Positions 36,299-44,329 of a stretch of 64,000 nucleotides of DNA are shown piece after piece. Position 1 is the stretch's first letter. Each line of letters opens with the position of its first letter. This DNA comes from Pseudoxanthobacter soli DSM 19599 (GTDB lineage Bacteria > Pseudomonadota > Alphaproteobacteria > Rhizobiales > Segnochrobactraceae), in contig NZ_FRXO01000016.1 of assembly GCF_900148505.1 (NCBI RefSeq), positions 1 to 64,000 on the forward strand, written 5' to 3'. A program made the position numbers and the translations under genes. The notes below the pieces were generated by a model that saw only the letters and a program-made list of their open reading frames with translations, ran no database searches and was not told where the DNA came from.

Positions 36299-37371
36299 GG
36301 GTGGTCCTCCGGTTCCAGCACCACGACCGCGTCACCGCCCCGGCTGGCTGCAATGGCCTGGCTGCCGTGGACCGCGACATCGACGATGCCGTGGCGGCGG
36401 CCGTCGGCGCGACTGTGCCAGCTCCTGAGCGGGCGGAAGGTGGCATCGAGTTCCACCACCAGCCCGCAGGAGCGGCTGGGTGCCCACGGCTTGAACACGC
36501 CCATGGTGCGGACGCCGCCGCATTGCAGCGGCTCCAGAAAACTCGCGGGTGGATCGAGTGCGGGCGCGATCCACAGCGGGCGGGGGACTTCCGCCATCAT
36601 GGCGCGGCGATAGCCGTGTTCCTGAAGCACCAGTTCCACCAGGCGGTTGCGCGGGGCGAACAGCGCCATCAAGGCGCCGCCAGAAGCGATGGACACGAGG
36701 CGTCCGGGATAGGCAGGCAGCTTTTCCAGAACCGGAGCCGGCGCACGGCCGGCTGCGACGCGCACGAGCCGGTGACGCCAGCTTTCCGCCACGATGGCCC
36801 CGCCATCAGCCAGCGGCAGGACCCCGGCCGGCCACGCCAGTCCGCCGGCCAGACACTGCGCCTCGCCGCTGGCGGGATCGAGCCGCCACAGGCTGCCGGC
36901 GGCGCCGTGCTCCATCAGGTCGGCGACCCAATCGGACGGCGCCTTGCCGGGCGCGCCCTGAGTGACGAGAAGGTGGCCGCTGCCATCCGGAACCTCGGCA
37001 AGCGCCGTGGGGCAGGTGAGGCGGTCCGGCCCGATTCCGGCCAGTGTGCGCCCGTCGTGCCGTCCGCCGCAGAATGCAATGGTGCCGTCTTCCAGAGCAG
37101 CCGCGAAGCCACCGTCTGCGAGGCCTGCAAGCGCGCTGACCGGCCGGGCGAACCCGAACACAGGGACATCATCGCCCGGTCCGATCTCGCGCACCTCGTT
37201 GCCCGTCGCCACAAGCAGCCGGCCGTCGGCGACGGCCAGCGCCGCCGGGCGCGGTACGGCGGCCACAACGGGGGCGGTCTCCAGCGCGGTGTTTGGCCGA
37301 AGTCCGCCGTCGAGCGGAGGAATGGTGATGGCCCGGCCGCGAAGGGGATCGAGAAAGCGGTCCCACCACAT
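36295..37371 (-). CDS. Degenerate beta-propeller protein (SMP-30/strictosidine-synthase-like)
   Basis: 358 residues starting at 37371 (MWWDRFLDPLRGRAITIPPLDGG), sharing one base with the preceding stop (TGATG). Repeated blade-like strands (GRLLVATGNEVREI, GGFAAALEDGTIAF, GAIVAESWRHRLVRV, GLVVELDATFRPLRSW) align in pattern with the C-terminal propeller of the preceding fusion protein. The positions that carry metal ligands there (PNGV-type Asn and YPDN Asp) read PAGV and YPGR here. It is probably a non-catalytic paralogue. No signal peptide, so cytosolic. Function unknown. Confidence 0.75.
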   Translation of the reverse strand: MWWDRFLDPLRGRAITIPPLDGGLRPNTALETAPVVAAVPRPAALAVADGRLLVATGNEVREIGPGDDVPVFGFARPVSALAGLADGGFAAALEDGTIAFCGGRHDGRTLAGIGPDRLTCPTALAEVPDGSGHLLVTQGAPGKAPSDWVADLMEHGAAGSLWRLDPASGEAQCLAGGLAWPAGVLPLADGGAIVAESWRHRLVRVAAGRAPAPVLEKLPAYPGRLVSIASGGALMALFAPRNRLVELVLQEHGYRRAMMAEVPRPLWIAPALDPPASFLEPLQCGGVRTMGVFKPWAPSRSCGLVVELDATFRPLRSWHSRADGRRHGIVDVAVHGSQAIAASRGGDAVVVLEPEDHP

Positions 37372-39509
37372 CAGCGCGTTCCTCCCCAGTACGAGTTCCA
37401 GCCCGTCCAGTCGGGATCGGCACCGGGAATGCGATAGCGCCCGATGCGGTTGTTGAGGATGCCGCCGATATAGAGCCAGCCCTTGTGCTCGCGCATCGAG
37501 GTGACCATCGGATGGCTTTCGCCGGTCAGGTCGCCCAGCGTGTCGGCGATGGCGCCGGTCTCGTCGAATTTGACCACACCGCCGGTGTTGATGTTGGGAA
37601 ACAGCCACTCGTCCTTGGGCAGGCGGCGCGTCATGCGCTTGCGGAAGGCGGGATAGCGCAGCGCCAGGTCGAAGCTCGGGGTGCGCATGCCCAGCCAGGC
37701 CATCCAGTAGCGGCCATCGGAGGCGCGATTGATGTTGTCGGGGTAGCCCGGCATGTCACGGATGACGCATTCCAGCCGGCCGGCCTTCGGCCCTTCCAGC
37801 CAGTAGCGATGGATGCGGCAGGCCCACGATTCCGCGATGAAGATGGATTTCGCATCGTGGGCGAGGCAGACGCCGTTGGCATAGCGCAGACCCTCCAGCA
37901 CGGTGCGGGTGCGCCCGGTCTTCGGGTCATAGACCAGAAGGCGCCCGGTCGGCCGGCTCTCGATGGAATCGAGCGCCCAGTCATGGGCATCGTAGCGCGT
38001 GGTGGAATCGGTGAACCAAACACGCCCGTCGGGGCCGATATCGCAGTCGTTCGGGTCGCGCAGGCGGGCGTCGTCGGTGACGGAGGTCAGCGATCGGCGG
38101 GTTTCGGTGGAAAGCGCCCGCACCGTGCGGTCGGGAGCGATGGAATAGAGCCCCATGGCGCCCACGCAGGTCACGATGCTGCCGTCGCGGTCGAGCGCCA
38201 GCCCGAGCGGGAACCCGCCGATGTGGGCGAATACCTCCTGCCGCGAATAGTCCGGGGCGAGCCAGCGCACGATTTCGCCGTGGCGTGTGCCGGCATAGAG
38301 GTTGTCGTCGCGGTCGAGGATGACGTCCTCCGGCCCTTCCACCTCGCCGAGTGCGATCGGAGCGGCGGCGGACAGGCGGTTGTCCAAGGCGTAAGGCGAG
38401 CTGGAGCCGGGGGTGGCCGGCGGCGTTTCGCCCATGAGGTGGAACACCGGCGAAACGTAGACTTCCGCCAGCACCTTGTGGCGATTTCTCAGCCAGCGGA
38501 TGTCGAGCAGCACCGCCACAGCCAGCAGCGCGCCGAGCACCATTTGGTTATAGCCGGTACCGAAGCCGAGGCGGATGAGGCCGTTGACGAGGATCAGCAC
38601 CACCACGGCGCCCATCAGCCCCTTGGCGACCGAGCCGCGCCCGCCGCCGAGCGCCACGCCGCCCACCACCGCCGCCGTCACCGCCATCAGTTCCAGCCCC
38701 GCCCCAGTGCCGGGCCCCGTGCCGGAGAGGCGGGCGGCGAACAGAAAGCCCGCCACGCCGCAGGCGAAACCGGAGAACACGTAGGTAAGAAACACCGTGC
38801 GCCTGACCGCGATGCCGGCATTGTAGGCCGCGCGGCGCGAACCGCCGACCGCCGCCACATGCCAGCCGGCCCGCGAGCGTGACAGTGCGACATGGGCGAG
38901 AACCGCGAACAGCGTTGCGGCGATTACGCTGACCGGCACGCCGTGAAAGGCGCCGGTGCCGATCCAGTCGAAGTTGTCGTTCATCACCGTCGAGCGCTGG
39001 AATGCCTTGCCCCAGGCGATGATGAGGATGTCGTAGAGCGAGCGGCCGATGATGAGCGTGACGAGCGTGGTGAGAAAGGCGCGCAGGCGCAGGTAGCCGA
39101 CGAGAAAGCCGTTCAGGGCCCCGAACGCCGCCCCCGTAGCGACCGCCGCCGCGAACGCCAGCCACGCCGGTCCCTCGCCCACATAGATGACCCAGATCGC
39201 GGAGAACACCGCCAGCGCATAGATGGAGCCGACCGAAAGGTCGATGCCGCCGCCGAGCATGACAACCGTCAGCCCGACCACGACCACGAGGAACTCGCCG
39301 AGCTGGCGCAGGGTGTCGATCAGGCTCGCGGGCGTGAAGAAGCCGTCGATGGCCGTGCCGAAAATGGCGACCACCGCGCCCACGAACAGGAACGGCACCA
39401 GATTGTCGGCCCAGCGCTTGGTCAGCAGTTCGCCGACGAGATGGTCGGGAACGAGATTGTAGCGCAGGCGCTGCACCGCTTCGGTAAGGCGCATGGGGCG
39501 GGCTTTCAC
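37371..39509 (-). CDS. Fusion of RbsC-type sugar permease with a strictosidine-synthase-like beta-propeller
   Basis: 712 residues in one uninterrupted frame. Residues about 35-340 form a sugar ABC permease with LTVVMLGGGIDLSVGSIYALA and VVGGVALGGGRGSVAKG. After a short linker, residues about 385-712 are a strictosidine-synthase/SMP-30 propeller. Likely metal ligands are E394 (EGPEDV), N487 (RDPNDC), N545 (YANGV) and D591 (GYPDNI). Known relatives of such propellers are lactonases or esterases. RbsC-type permeases end in the cytoplasm, so the propeller would face inside. The true start may be ATG 39494; neither has a strong ribosome site. Confidence 0.88.
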   Translation of the reverse strand: MKARPMRLTEAVQRLRYNLVPDHLVGELLTKRWADNLVPFLFVGAVVAIFGTAIDGFFTPASLIDTLRQLGEFLVVVVGLTVVMLGGGIDLSVGSIYALAVFSAIWVIYVGEGPAWLAFAAAVATGAAFGALNGFLVGYLRLRAFLTTLVTLIIGRSLYDILIIAWGKAFQRSTVMNDNFDWIGTGAFHGVPVSVIAATLFAVLAHVALSRSRAGWHVAAVGGSRRAAYNAGIAVRRTVFLTYVFSGFACGVAGFLFAARLSGTGPGTGAGLELMAVTAAVVGGVALGGGRGSVAKGLMGAVVVLILVNGLIRLGFGTGYNQMVLGALLAVAVLLDIRWLRNRHKVLAEVYVSPVFHLMGETPPATPGSSSPYALDNRLSAAAPIALGEVEGPEDVILDRDDNLYAGTRHGEIVRWLAPDYSRQEVFAHIGGFPLGLALDRDGSIVTCVGAMGLYSIAPDRTVRALSTETRRSLTSVTDDARLRDPNDCDIGPDGRVWFTDSTTRYDAHDWALDSIESRPTGRLLVYDPKTGRTRTVLEGLRYANGVCLAHDAKSIFIAESWACRIHRYWLEGPKAGRLECVIRDMPGYPDNINRASDGRYWMAWLGMRTPSFDLALRYPAFRKRMTRRLPKDEWLFPNINTGGVVKFDETGAIADTLGDLTGESHPMVTSMREHKGWLYIGGILNNRIGRYRIPGADPDWTGWNSYWGGTR

Positions 39510-39524
39510 GGCATAGGGCTTAAG

Positions 39525-39570
39525 GAAAAAAAGGGTGAGAAGCCCACCGCCGCGGACGGAGGCGGGCTTC
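39525..39570 (-). terminator. Intra-operon hairpin after the binding-protein gene
   Basis: Read on the minus strand, GAAGCCCGCCTCC - loop - GGCGGTGGGCTTC is followed by TCACCC and a run of eight T. It lies 20 bp after the binding-protein stop and before the fusion permease gene. It probably causes partial termination, or protects the upstream mRNA. Confidence 0.75.
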
Positions 39571-39590
39571 GCCTGAGCCGTTCGGCCGGC

Positions 39591-40667
39591 TTACTTGGCG
39601 GCCTGGGTTTCTTTCAGGCTCCAGCAGGTGCCGGGCTTCACGTCTGCCTTCGTGGCGGCGGTCTCCAGGGTGTAGATCCAGGTCTTCGACTGCCCCGGCT
39701 TCAGCCCGCTCTGCAGCAGGAACTTGATCAGGGCGGAAACATCGCGCGACTGGTTCTTCACTTCCGTCATGACCACGGCGCCGAAGGTGCCGTCTTCAAG
39801 CGCGGTGCAATCCGTCTCCTCGCCGCCACCGGTGGTGACGAGAAACACGTTGCCGGTCTTGCCGGCATCGCGGATGGCCGCGGCCGTGCCCTTGGCGGTG
39901 CTGTCCCAGAAATCGATGATGCCGCACACGTCCGGGTGCTGTTGCAGCAGCGTGGTGGCCACGTTGCGGGCGGTGGTGGCATCCCAGTTGGAATCCGGCT
40001 CGCCGACGATCTTGAAGTCAGGGTTGGCCTTCAGCACCTTGGCGATGCCGGCATACTGGTCGAGGCTGGATGCGTTGACCTGATCGCCCTGAATGAGGCC
40101 GATCTTCTTCGAGGAGTCGGGCCCGCAGCCCTTGATCACGGCTTCGGCCTCGAGCTCGCCCAGCCGCTCCCAGTCGGACCCGACGAAGGCATCGGTGGGA
40201 TAGTTGGTGCGGTTGTCGACCTGAATGACGAAGATGCCGGCTTCCTGCGCGCGCTTGAACAGGCGGGTATAGGACTGCAGGTCCGGCGGCTGCACGATCA
40301 GCACGTCGGGCTTGTTGGACGAGGAGATGAGGTCGGTGATGGCCTGCGCGCCGGCGGCCACGTCCCAGTTGGGATCGCGGGTTTCGAACACGCCGCCGAA
40401 GCCCTTCACTTCGTTGCCGATATAATGCGCCCACCCTTGCGCAAGATCGAAGCCCATCGACATCGGCACCAGCACCACGCGCTTGCCTTCAAGCGCGGAC
40501 TTGTAGGCCGCCGGTCCCGGATCGCCGGTTTCCTCGGCGGCGACCTGGCCCGCCAGCAGGCCGGCGGCGAGAAGGCCGCCTGCCAGCAGCGCGCCGGTCC
40601 GGCGCAGGGCTCGGTTGAGGCTGCCGCGCGTGGCGGTCGGGGTCTGCTGTGCGGGGATAAGGGTCAT
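39591..40667 (-). CDS. Sugar-type ABC transporter periplasmic binding protein
   Basis: 358 residues. The signal peptide covers about residues 20-45 (GALLAGGLLAAGLLAGQVAAEE). The mature part is a periplasmic-binding-protein-like I fold: VVLVPMSMGFDLAQGWAHYIGNEVK, DVLIVQPPDLQSYTRLFKRAQEAGIFVIQVDNRT, VGSDWERLGELEAEAVI. Four cysteines in the mature part may form disulfides. CGGAGA precedes the ATG at 40667; the open frame further upstream only crosses the permease gene. It delivers ligand to the two permeases of the operon. Confidence 0.92.
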   Translation of the reverse strand: MTLIPAQQTPTATRGSLNRALRRTGALLAGGLLAAGLLAGQVAAEETGDPGPAAYKSALEGKRVVLVPMSMGFDLAQGWAHYIGNEVKGFGGVFETRDPNWDVAAGAQAITDLISSSNKPDVLIVQPPDLQSYTRLFKRAQEAGIFVIQVDNRTNYPTDAFVGSDWERLGELEAEAVIKGCGPDSSKKIGLIQGDQVNASSLDQYAGIAKVLKANPDFKIVGEPDSNWDATTARNVATTLLQQHPDVCGIIDFWDSTAKGTAAAIRDAGKTGNVFLVTTGGGEETDCTALEDGTFGAVVMTEVKNQSRDVSALIKFLLQSGLKPGQSKTWIYTLETAATKADVKPGTCWSLKETQAAK

Positions 40668-40768
40668 GGCGTCTCCGTTTCCTGATTGTTTGCGAGAAGG
40701 TTGGCGAGGGGCGTGCCACGCGGAGCGGGACGGGGAGGACCGTGCGGGCGGCCGGCGGAAATCGGGTT

Positions 40769-41764
40769 TCAGATATCGCCTTGCTGGCCCACCTGCTCGT
40801 CGCGCGGGTTGAGCTGGCCGTCGACGATGAGGGCGGCAAGCAGGATCAGGGCCTTGATGAGGTTTTGCCAGATGTGCGGCAGGTCGAGGATGATCATGCC
40901 GTTCAGCAGGATGCCGATGAACAGCGCCCCGACCACCACGTTGCGCACCCCTCCGCGGCCCCCGGAAAGGCCGATACCGCCGATCACCACCACGAGGATG
41001 ACATCGTAGAGAAGGGTGGAATTGACGATGCGGGTGTTGATGGTCTGCAGGCCCGCCGCTGTGACGAGGCCCGCGAGCCAGCCGGCGAGGCTGGAGAGCA
41101 CATATTGCAGCATCACCAGCGGGCGCACCGGCAGGCCGGTGATGCGCGCGGCTTCGGCATTGTCGCCGCTGTAGTAGATGTACCGGCCGGCGCGGGTGAA
41201 GCGCAGCAGCAGCAGCGCCAGCAGGGCGACGACGGCGAACGTCACCACCTCCGCCGGGAGGCCGGCCGGGCGCCACTGGCCGAACGCGAGGAGAAAGCCA
41301 CCCTCCGCCGGTACCGGAATGGTATCTTGAGTGATGAGCTGGGAGCGTATCACGCCGAACACCATTGCCGCCGAGGCGATGGTGGCGAAAACCGCCGGAA
41401 CGTTGCCGTAGGCGATCAGCAGGCCGTTGAACAGCCCGATCCCCACCACGGCCGCTCCCACGAGCACGGTCGCGGCCAGCGCGCCGGTGCCGTCTGTCAT
41501 GAGCTGGAGCTGCCACGCGGTAGCCATCGCCATGACGGCGATCATCGAGAGGTCGATGCCGCGCCCGATGACGACGATACCCATGCCGACGGCCAGAATG
41601 CCGAGCACGGCGACCGAGCGGACGATGGCGACAAGGTTTCCCGGCGCCAGAAAGCCCGGCAGGATGAGCGCATAGAGAGCGAACAGCGCCACCGCGAACA
41701 CCAGCACGATACGTTCCTGCGACAGTGCGGGAAGCGCGGCAACGCGGAACGGCTTGGCCACCAT
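40769..41764 (-). CDS. Sugar ABC transporter permease (RbsC family)
   Basis: 331 residues and about nine to ten helices. Family signatures are VAVLGILAVGMGIVVIGRGIDLSMIAVMAMA and VVVIGGIGLSGGRGGVRNVVVGA (the EAA-like loop). It is the first gene of the transporter operon, 193 bp downstream of a same-strand LysR gene. Together with the permease half of the fusion protein it would form a heterodimeric channel, so the system has two different permease subunits. Confidence 0.94.
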   Translation of the reverse strand: MVAKPFRVAALPALSQERIVLVFAVALFALYALILPGFLAPGNLVAIVRSVAVLGILAVGMGIVVIGRGIDLSMIAVMAMATAWQLQLMTDGTGALAATVLVGAAVVGIGLFNGLLIAYGNVPAVFATIASAAMVFGVIRSQLITQDTIPVPAEGGFLLAFGQWRPAGLPAEVVTFAVVALLALLLLRFTRAGRYIYYSGDNAEAARITGLPVRPLVMLQYVLSSLAGWLAGLVTAAGLQTINTRIVNSTLLYDVILVVVIGGIGLSGGRGGVRNVVVGALFIGILLNGMIILDLPHIWQNLIKALILLAALIVDGQLNPRDEQVGQQGDI

Positions 41765-41912
41765 GGAGCGGGACCCTCGGTTTGAGGCGAATGGGGGCGC
41801 GGAACGGTGCGCGCGGACGAGCCCTCCGGCGCAGACACCTCACGAGCCTGAAAATCCAGCCTCATGATGGGTGAACGGATGGCCGCAGGTCCAATGCCGA
41901 TTTGCGATCGAA

Positions 41913-41931
41913 ATTCATGCCGATCGTGAAT
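41913..41931. promoter_or_regulatory. Possible LysR-type operator ahead of the ABC operon
   Basis: ATTCA-N9-TGAAT is a 19-bp inverted repeat with T-N11-A spacing inside. It lies about 150 bp upstream of the first permease start and just past the LysR gene stop. It suits LysR regulation of the transporter, but short palindromes of this size can occur by chance. Confidence 0.4.
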
Positions 41932-41956
41932 ATGCCGGCTTCGGGATCCGGCGGCC

Positions 41957-42898
41957 TCAAGCGCCGACGCGGCGCATCAGCACCACTTTCTCACTGCCGG
42001 TTGCCGGTTCGGCGGCGTCCGCTATGTGCCGGCGCAACAGGTCGACGAACCGCAGGCCATAGGGCGGCAATCCCTCGCTGATGCGCCACATCGCGCAGAT
42101 ATCGAACGACAGCACCCGGCCGCCATAGCCGAGCGGGCGGGCGCGCAATCGCCCTGTGGCCGGCGGGGCCGCCGCCGGTACCACGGCGATGCCGCTGCCG
42201 GCCTCGGCCAATGCCAGCAGCGTATGCGGGGCGTTGCTCTCCAGCGCCACCTGCGGACTGACGCCCGCCAGCCGGCAGGCGGCGTCCAGCATCTCTCGCG
42301 ACGCATGGCGGTGGTTCAGCAGAAGCAGGGGATGGCGAGCGATGTCGGCGATCTCGATCAGTCCGTCGCCGTCGCCGATTAGTTCCGGTGTGGCAACGGC
42401 GGTCAGAGAAAGCGTCCCCAGAGTGGTGGCCTCATAATGGTCTTCCAGAAAGCTGGCTGCGTTGATCGCGATCTGAATGGCGCCTTCGCCAAGGCGCGCG
42501 TTGAGGTCGGCGCCGCCGCCTTCCACGATCTGCACGGCGATCGAGGGGTTGTCTCGCTGCCAGCGAGCGAGAAAATCGGGCAGGAAGCGTTCGATGACCT
42601 GCGAGCAGGCCCCCACGCGCAAAAGCCCGCTTTCGCCCTTGCGCAGTTGTCCGGCGCTGGCCTGCAGGGTGCGGCTCGCCTGCAGCACGGCGTTCATGCG
42701 CGGCAGCAGTGCCGCGCCCTCCGCCGACAGCCGCATCCGCTTGCCCACCCGCTGGAACAGCGACACGCCCAGCATGTCCTCCAGCGCCTTGATCTGGCGC
42801 GACAGAGCCGATTGGGTGATATGCAGCTTCTCCGCTGCCAGCGTGACATTGCCAAGTTCCGCCGTGGTGACGAAGCCGGTAAGAAGCCGGATATCCAT
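41957..42898 (-). CDS. LysR-family transcriptional regulator, likely of the adjacent ABC operon
   Basis: 313 residues. The helix-turn-helix reads LLTGFVTTAELGNVTLAAEKLHITQSALSRQIKALEDMLGVSLFQR. The effector domain starts with GLLRVGACSQVIERFLPDFLARW. The gene is on the same strand and immediately upstream of the permease-binding protein-fusion operon. This arrangement differs from the usual divergent one, so control of the transporter is inferred from proximity. Confidence 0.9.
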   Translation of the reverse strand: MDIRLLTGFVTTAELGNVTLAAEKLHITQSALSRQIKALEDMLGVSLFQRVGKRMRLSAEGAALLPRMNAVLQASRTLQASAGQLRKGESGLLRVGACSQVIERFLPDFLARWQRDNPSIAVQIVEGGGADLNARLGEGAIQIAINAASFLEDHYEATTLGTLSLTAVATPELIGDGDGLIEIADIARHPLLLLNHRHASREMLDAACRLAGVSPQVALESNAPHTLLALAEAGSGIAVVPAAAPPATGRLRARPLGYGGRVLSFDICAMWRISEGLPPYGLRFVDLLRRHIADAAEPATGSEKVVLMRRVGA

Positions 42899-43244
42899 GG
42901 GCCTGCCTCATCCTTGCGTGGCGGGAAGGAAGCGGAGAGGGCGCGGCGCGCGCACGCCGGCCGGCTCGCCGATCACGTTACTATAAGTCTCCCGATGCCG
43001 ACCGACAGATGCGGGGCAGAGAGCGGCGCGCGTTCGCGAAAAATATGTTTCCCCGGAATTGGCTCCGGCCGACATCGTCTTTGTCGGATCGCGAGCGAGC
43101 CCGGTCTGACAGGCTGCCGAAGAAGCTGCTCGCACCGCCAACGAACGGCGCGGCGATGGAGGCCGAACGGGGGGATTGTCTCGCGGGACCGGCGATCGAA
43201 CGCGCGTCCGCGCACCGCGGAAAGCGCGGCGCGTGAAGGCCGGC
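42899..43244. other. Intergenic region between two minus-strand LysR genes
   Basis: 346 bp with no supported gene. It should hold the promoter of the LysR gene at 41957-42898; GTTACTATAAGT near 42977 is a possible -10 area. Nothing else recognised. Confidence 0.4.
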
Positions 43245-44174
43245 TCAATCCGTCGGGGCGGCCGTCTCACCAGGCGTTTCGCAACGGGTAGAGAACAGGC
43301 GCTCCCCGATGAAGTCGACGAACACTCTGACCTTCGGCGAGAGGTTGCGGTTGGACGGCCAGATCAGGCTGAAATGGCCGGGAGCATCGATGCGGTCGTC
43401 GAGCAATGTGCGAAGCGCGCCTTTCGCGAGGGGATCGCGCGCCAGGAAATCCGGCATGCAGCCGATGCCGAGCCCGGCGATGGTGGCGCCGCGCAGCGCC
43501 TCCATATTGTTGCACGTCAACACCGTGCGCGTGCGCAGATCCGGTTCGCCGGCGGCAAGCGTGAGCGGCCAGTCCTGTATCTTGCCGCTGTTGGGATAGC
43601 GAAAGCGGATGCCGTGATGCCCGTCGAGGTCGCGCGGACATTCCGGCGTGCCGTGCCGTTCAAGGTAGGAGGGCGCGGCGCAGAGCAGCATCTGGAAGGG
43701 GCGCAGGGTCCGTGCCATCAGCCGCGAATCCGGAAGGTCGCCGCTGCGGATCGCGACATCGACGCCCTCGTCGATCAGATCGACGAGGCGGTCATTGAAG
43801 TCGAGATCGACATCGATTTCGGGATAACGCGTCATGAACTCCGGCAGGACCGGCAGGAGCAGGTGATAGCTCACGATCGGGGTGCTGACGCGCAGGCGCC
43901 CGCGCGGCGCGTCCGTCGTGCTGGCCAGCATGGCGCGGGCGTCGTCGAGATCATCGAGGATGCGCCGGCAGCGCTCGTGAAAGGCACGGCCCTCTTCGGT
44001 CAGCCGCAGACTGCGGGTGGAGCGCTGGAACAGGCGGATGCCGAGTTGCTGTTCGAGCTTGGTGACGGCCTTGCCGACCGCGGACGCGGAGAGGCCGAGC
44101 ATGCGCCCGGCTGCGACGAAGCTGCCGAGATCGGCGGTCCGGACGAAGGCCATCAAGCCGCTGAGCGAGTCCAT
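43245..44174 (-). CDS. LysR-family transcriptional regulator, divergent from an MFS exporter
   Basis: 309 residues. The N-terminal helix-turn-helix reads LMAFVRTADLGSFVAAGRMLGLSASAVGKAVTKLEQQLGIRLFQRSTRSLRLTEEG, followed by the substrate-binding-like domain typical of the CrgA/AaeR-like subgroup (LRVSTPIVSYHLLLPVLPEF). The divergent neighbour 155 bp away is a drug-type MFS exporter, its probable target. Confidence 0.92.
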   Translation of the reverse strand: MDSLSGLMAFVRTADLGSFVAAGRMLGLSASAVGKAVTKLEQQLGIRLFQRSTRSLRLTEEGRAFHERCRRILDDLDDARAMLASTTDAPRGRLRVSTPIVSYHLLLPVLPEFMTRYPEIDVDLDFNDRLVDLIDEGVDVAIRSGDLPDSRLMARTLRPFQMLLCAAPSYLERHGTPECPRDLDGHHGIRFRYPNSGKIQDWPLTLAAGEPDLRTRTVLTCNNMEALRGATIAGLGIGCMPDFLARDPLAKGALRTLLDDRIDAPGHFSLIWPSNRNLSPKVRVFVDFIGERLFSTRCETPGETAAPTD

Positions 44175-44211
44175 TCAAGCCCTCTCGACGCCGGGATATT
44201 CGAGCGTTCTG

Positions 44212-44228
44212 TTCCGATAAGACCGGAA
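44212..44228. promoter_or_regulatory. Possible LysR operator between the LysR and MFS genes
   Basis: TTCCG - ATAAGAC - CGGAA is a 17-bp inverted repeat with LysR-like spacing, roughly in the middle of the 155-bp divergent gap. The position fits control of both genes. Confidence 0.5.
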
Positions 44229-44329
44229 TAGGCGGCTCATTGGCAGATATTCCCTCCAGATTATCCTGTTTCCACAGAAAGGCGAGCGCGGGCTGAGGTA
44301 GCGGCGCCGCCGGAACAGGGCCTTGATTC

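Noticed and set aside
39591-41843. Single 750-codon minus-strand frame, apparently extending the binding protein N-terminally
   Set aside because: The extra part lies out of frame over the clear permease gene; the binding protein has a proper signal peptide and ribosome site at 40667.
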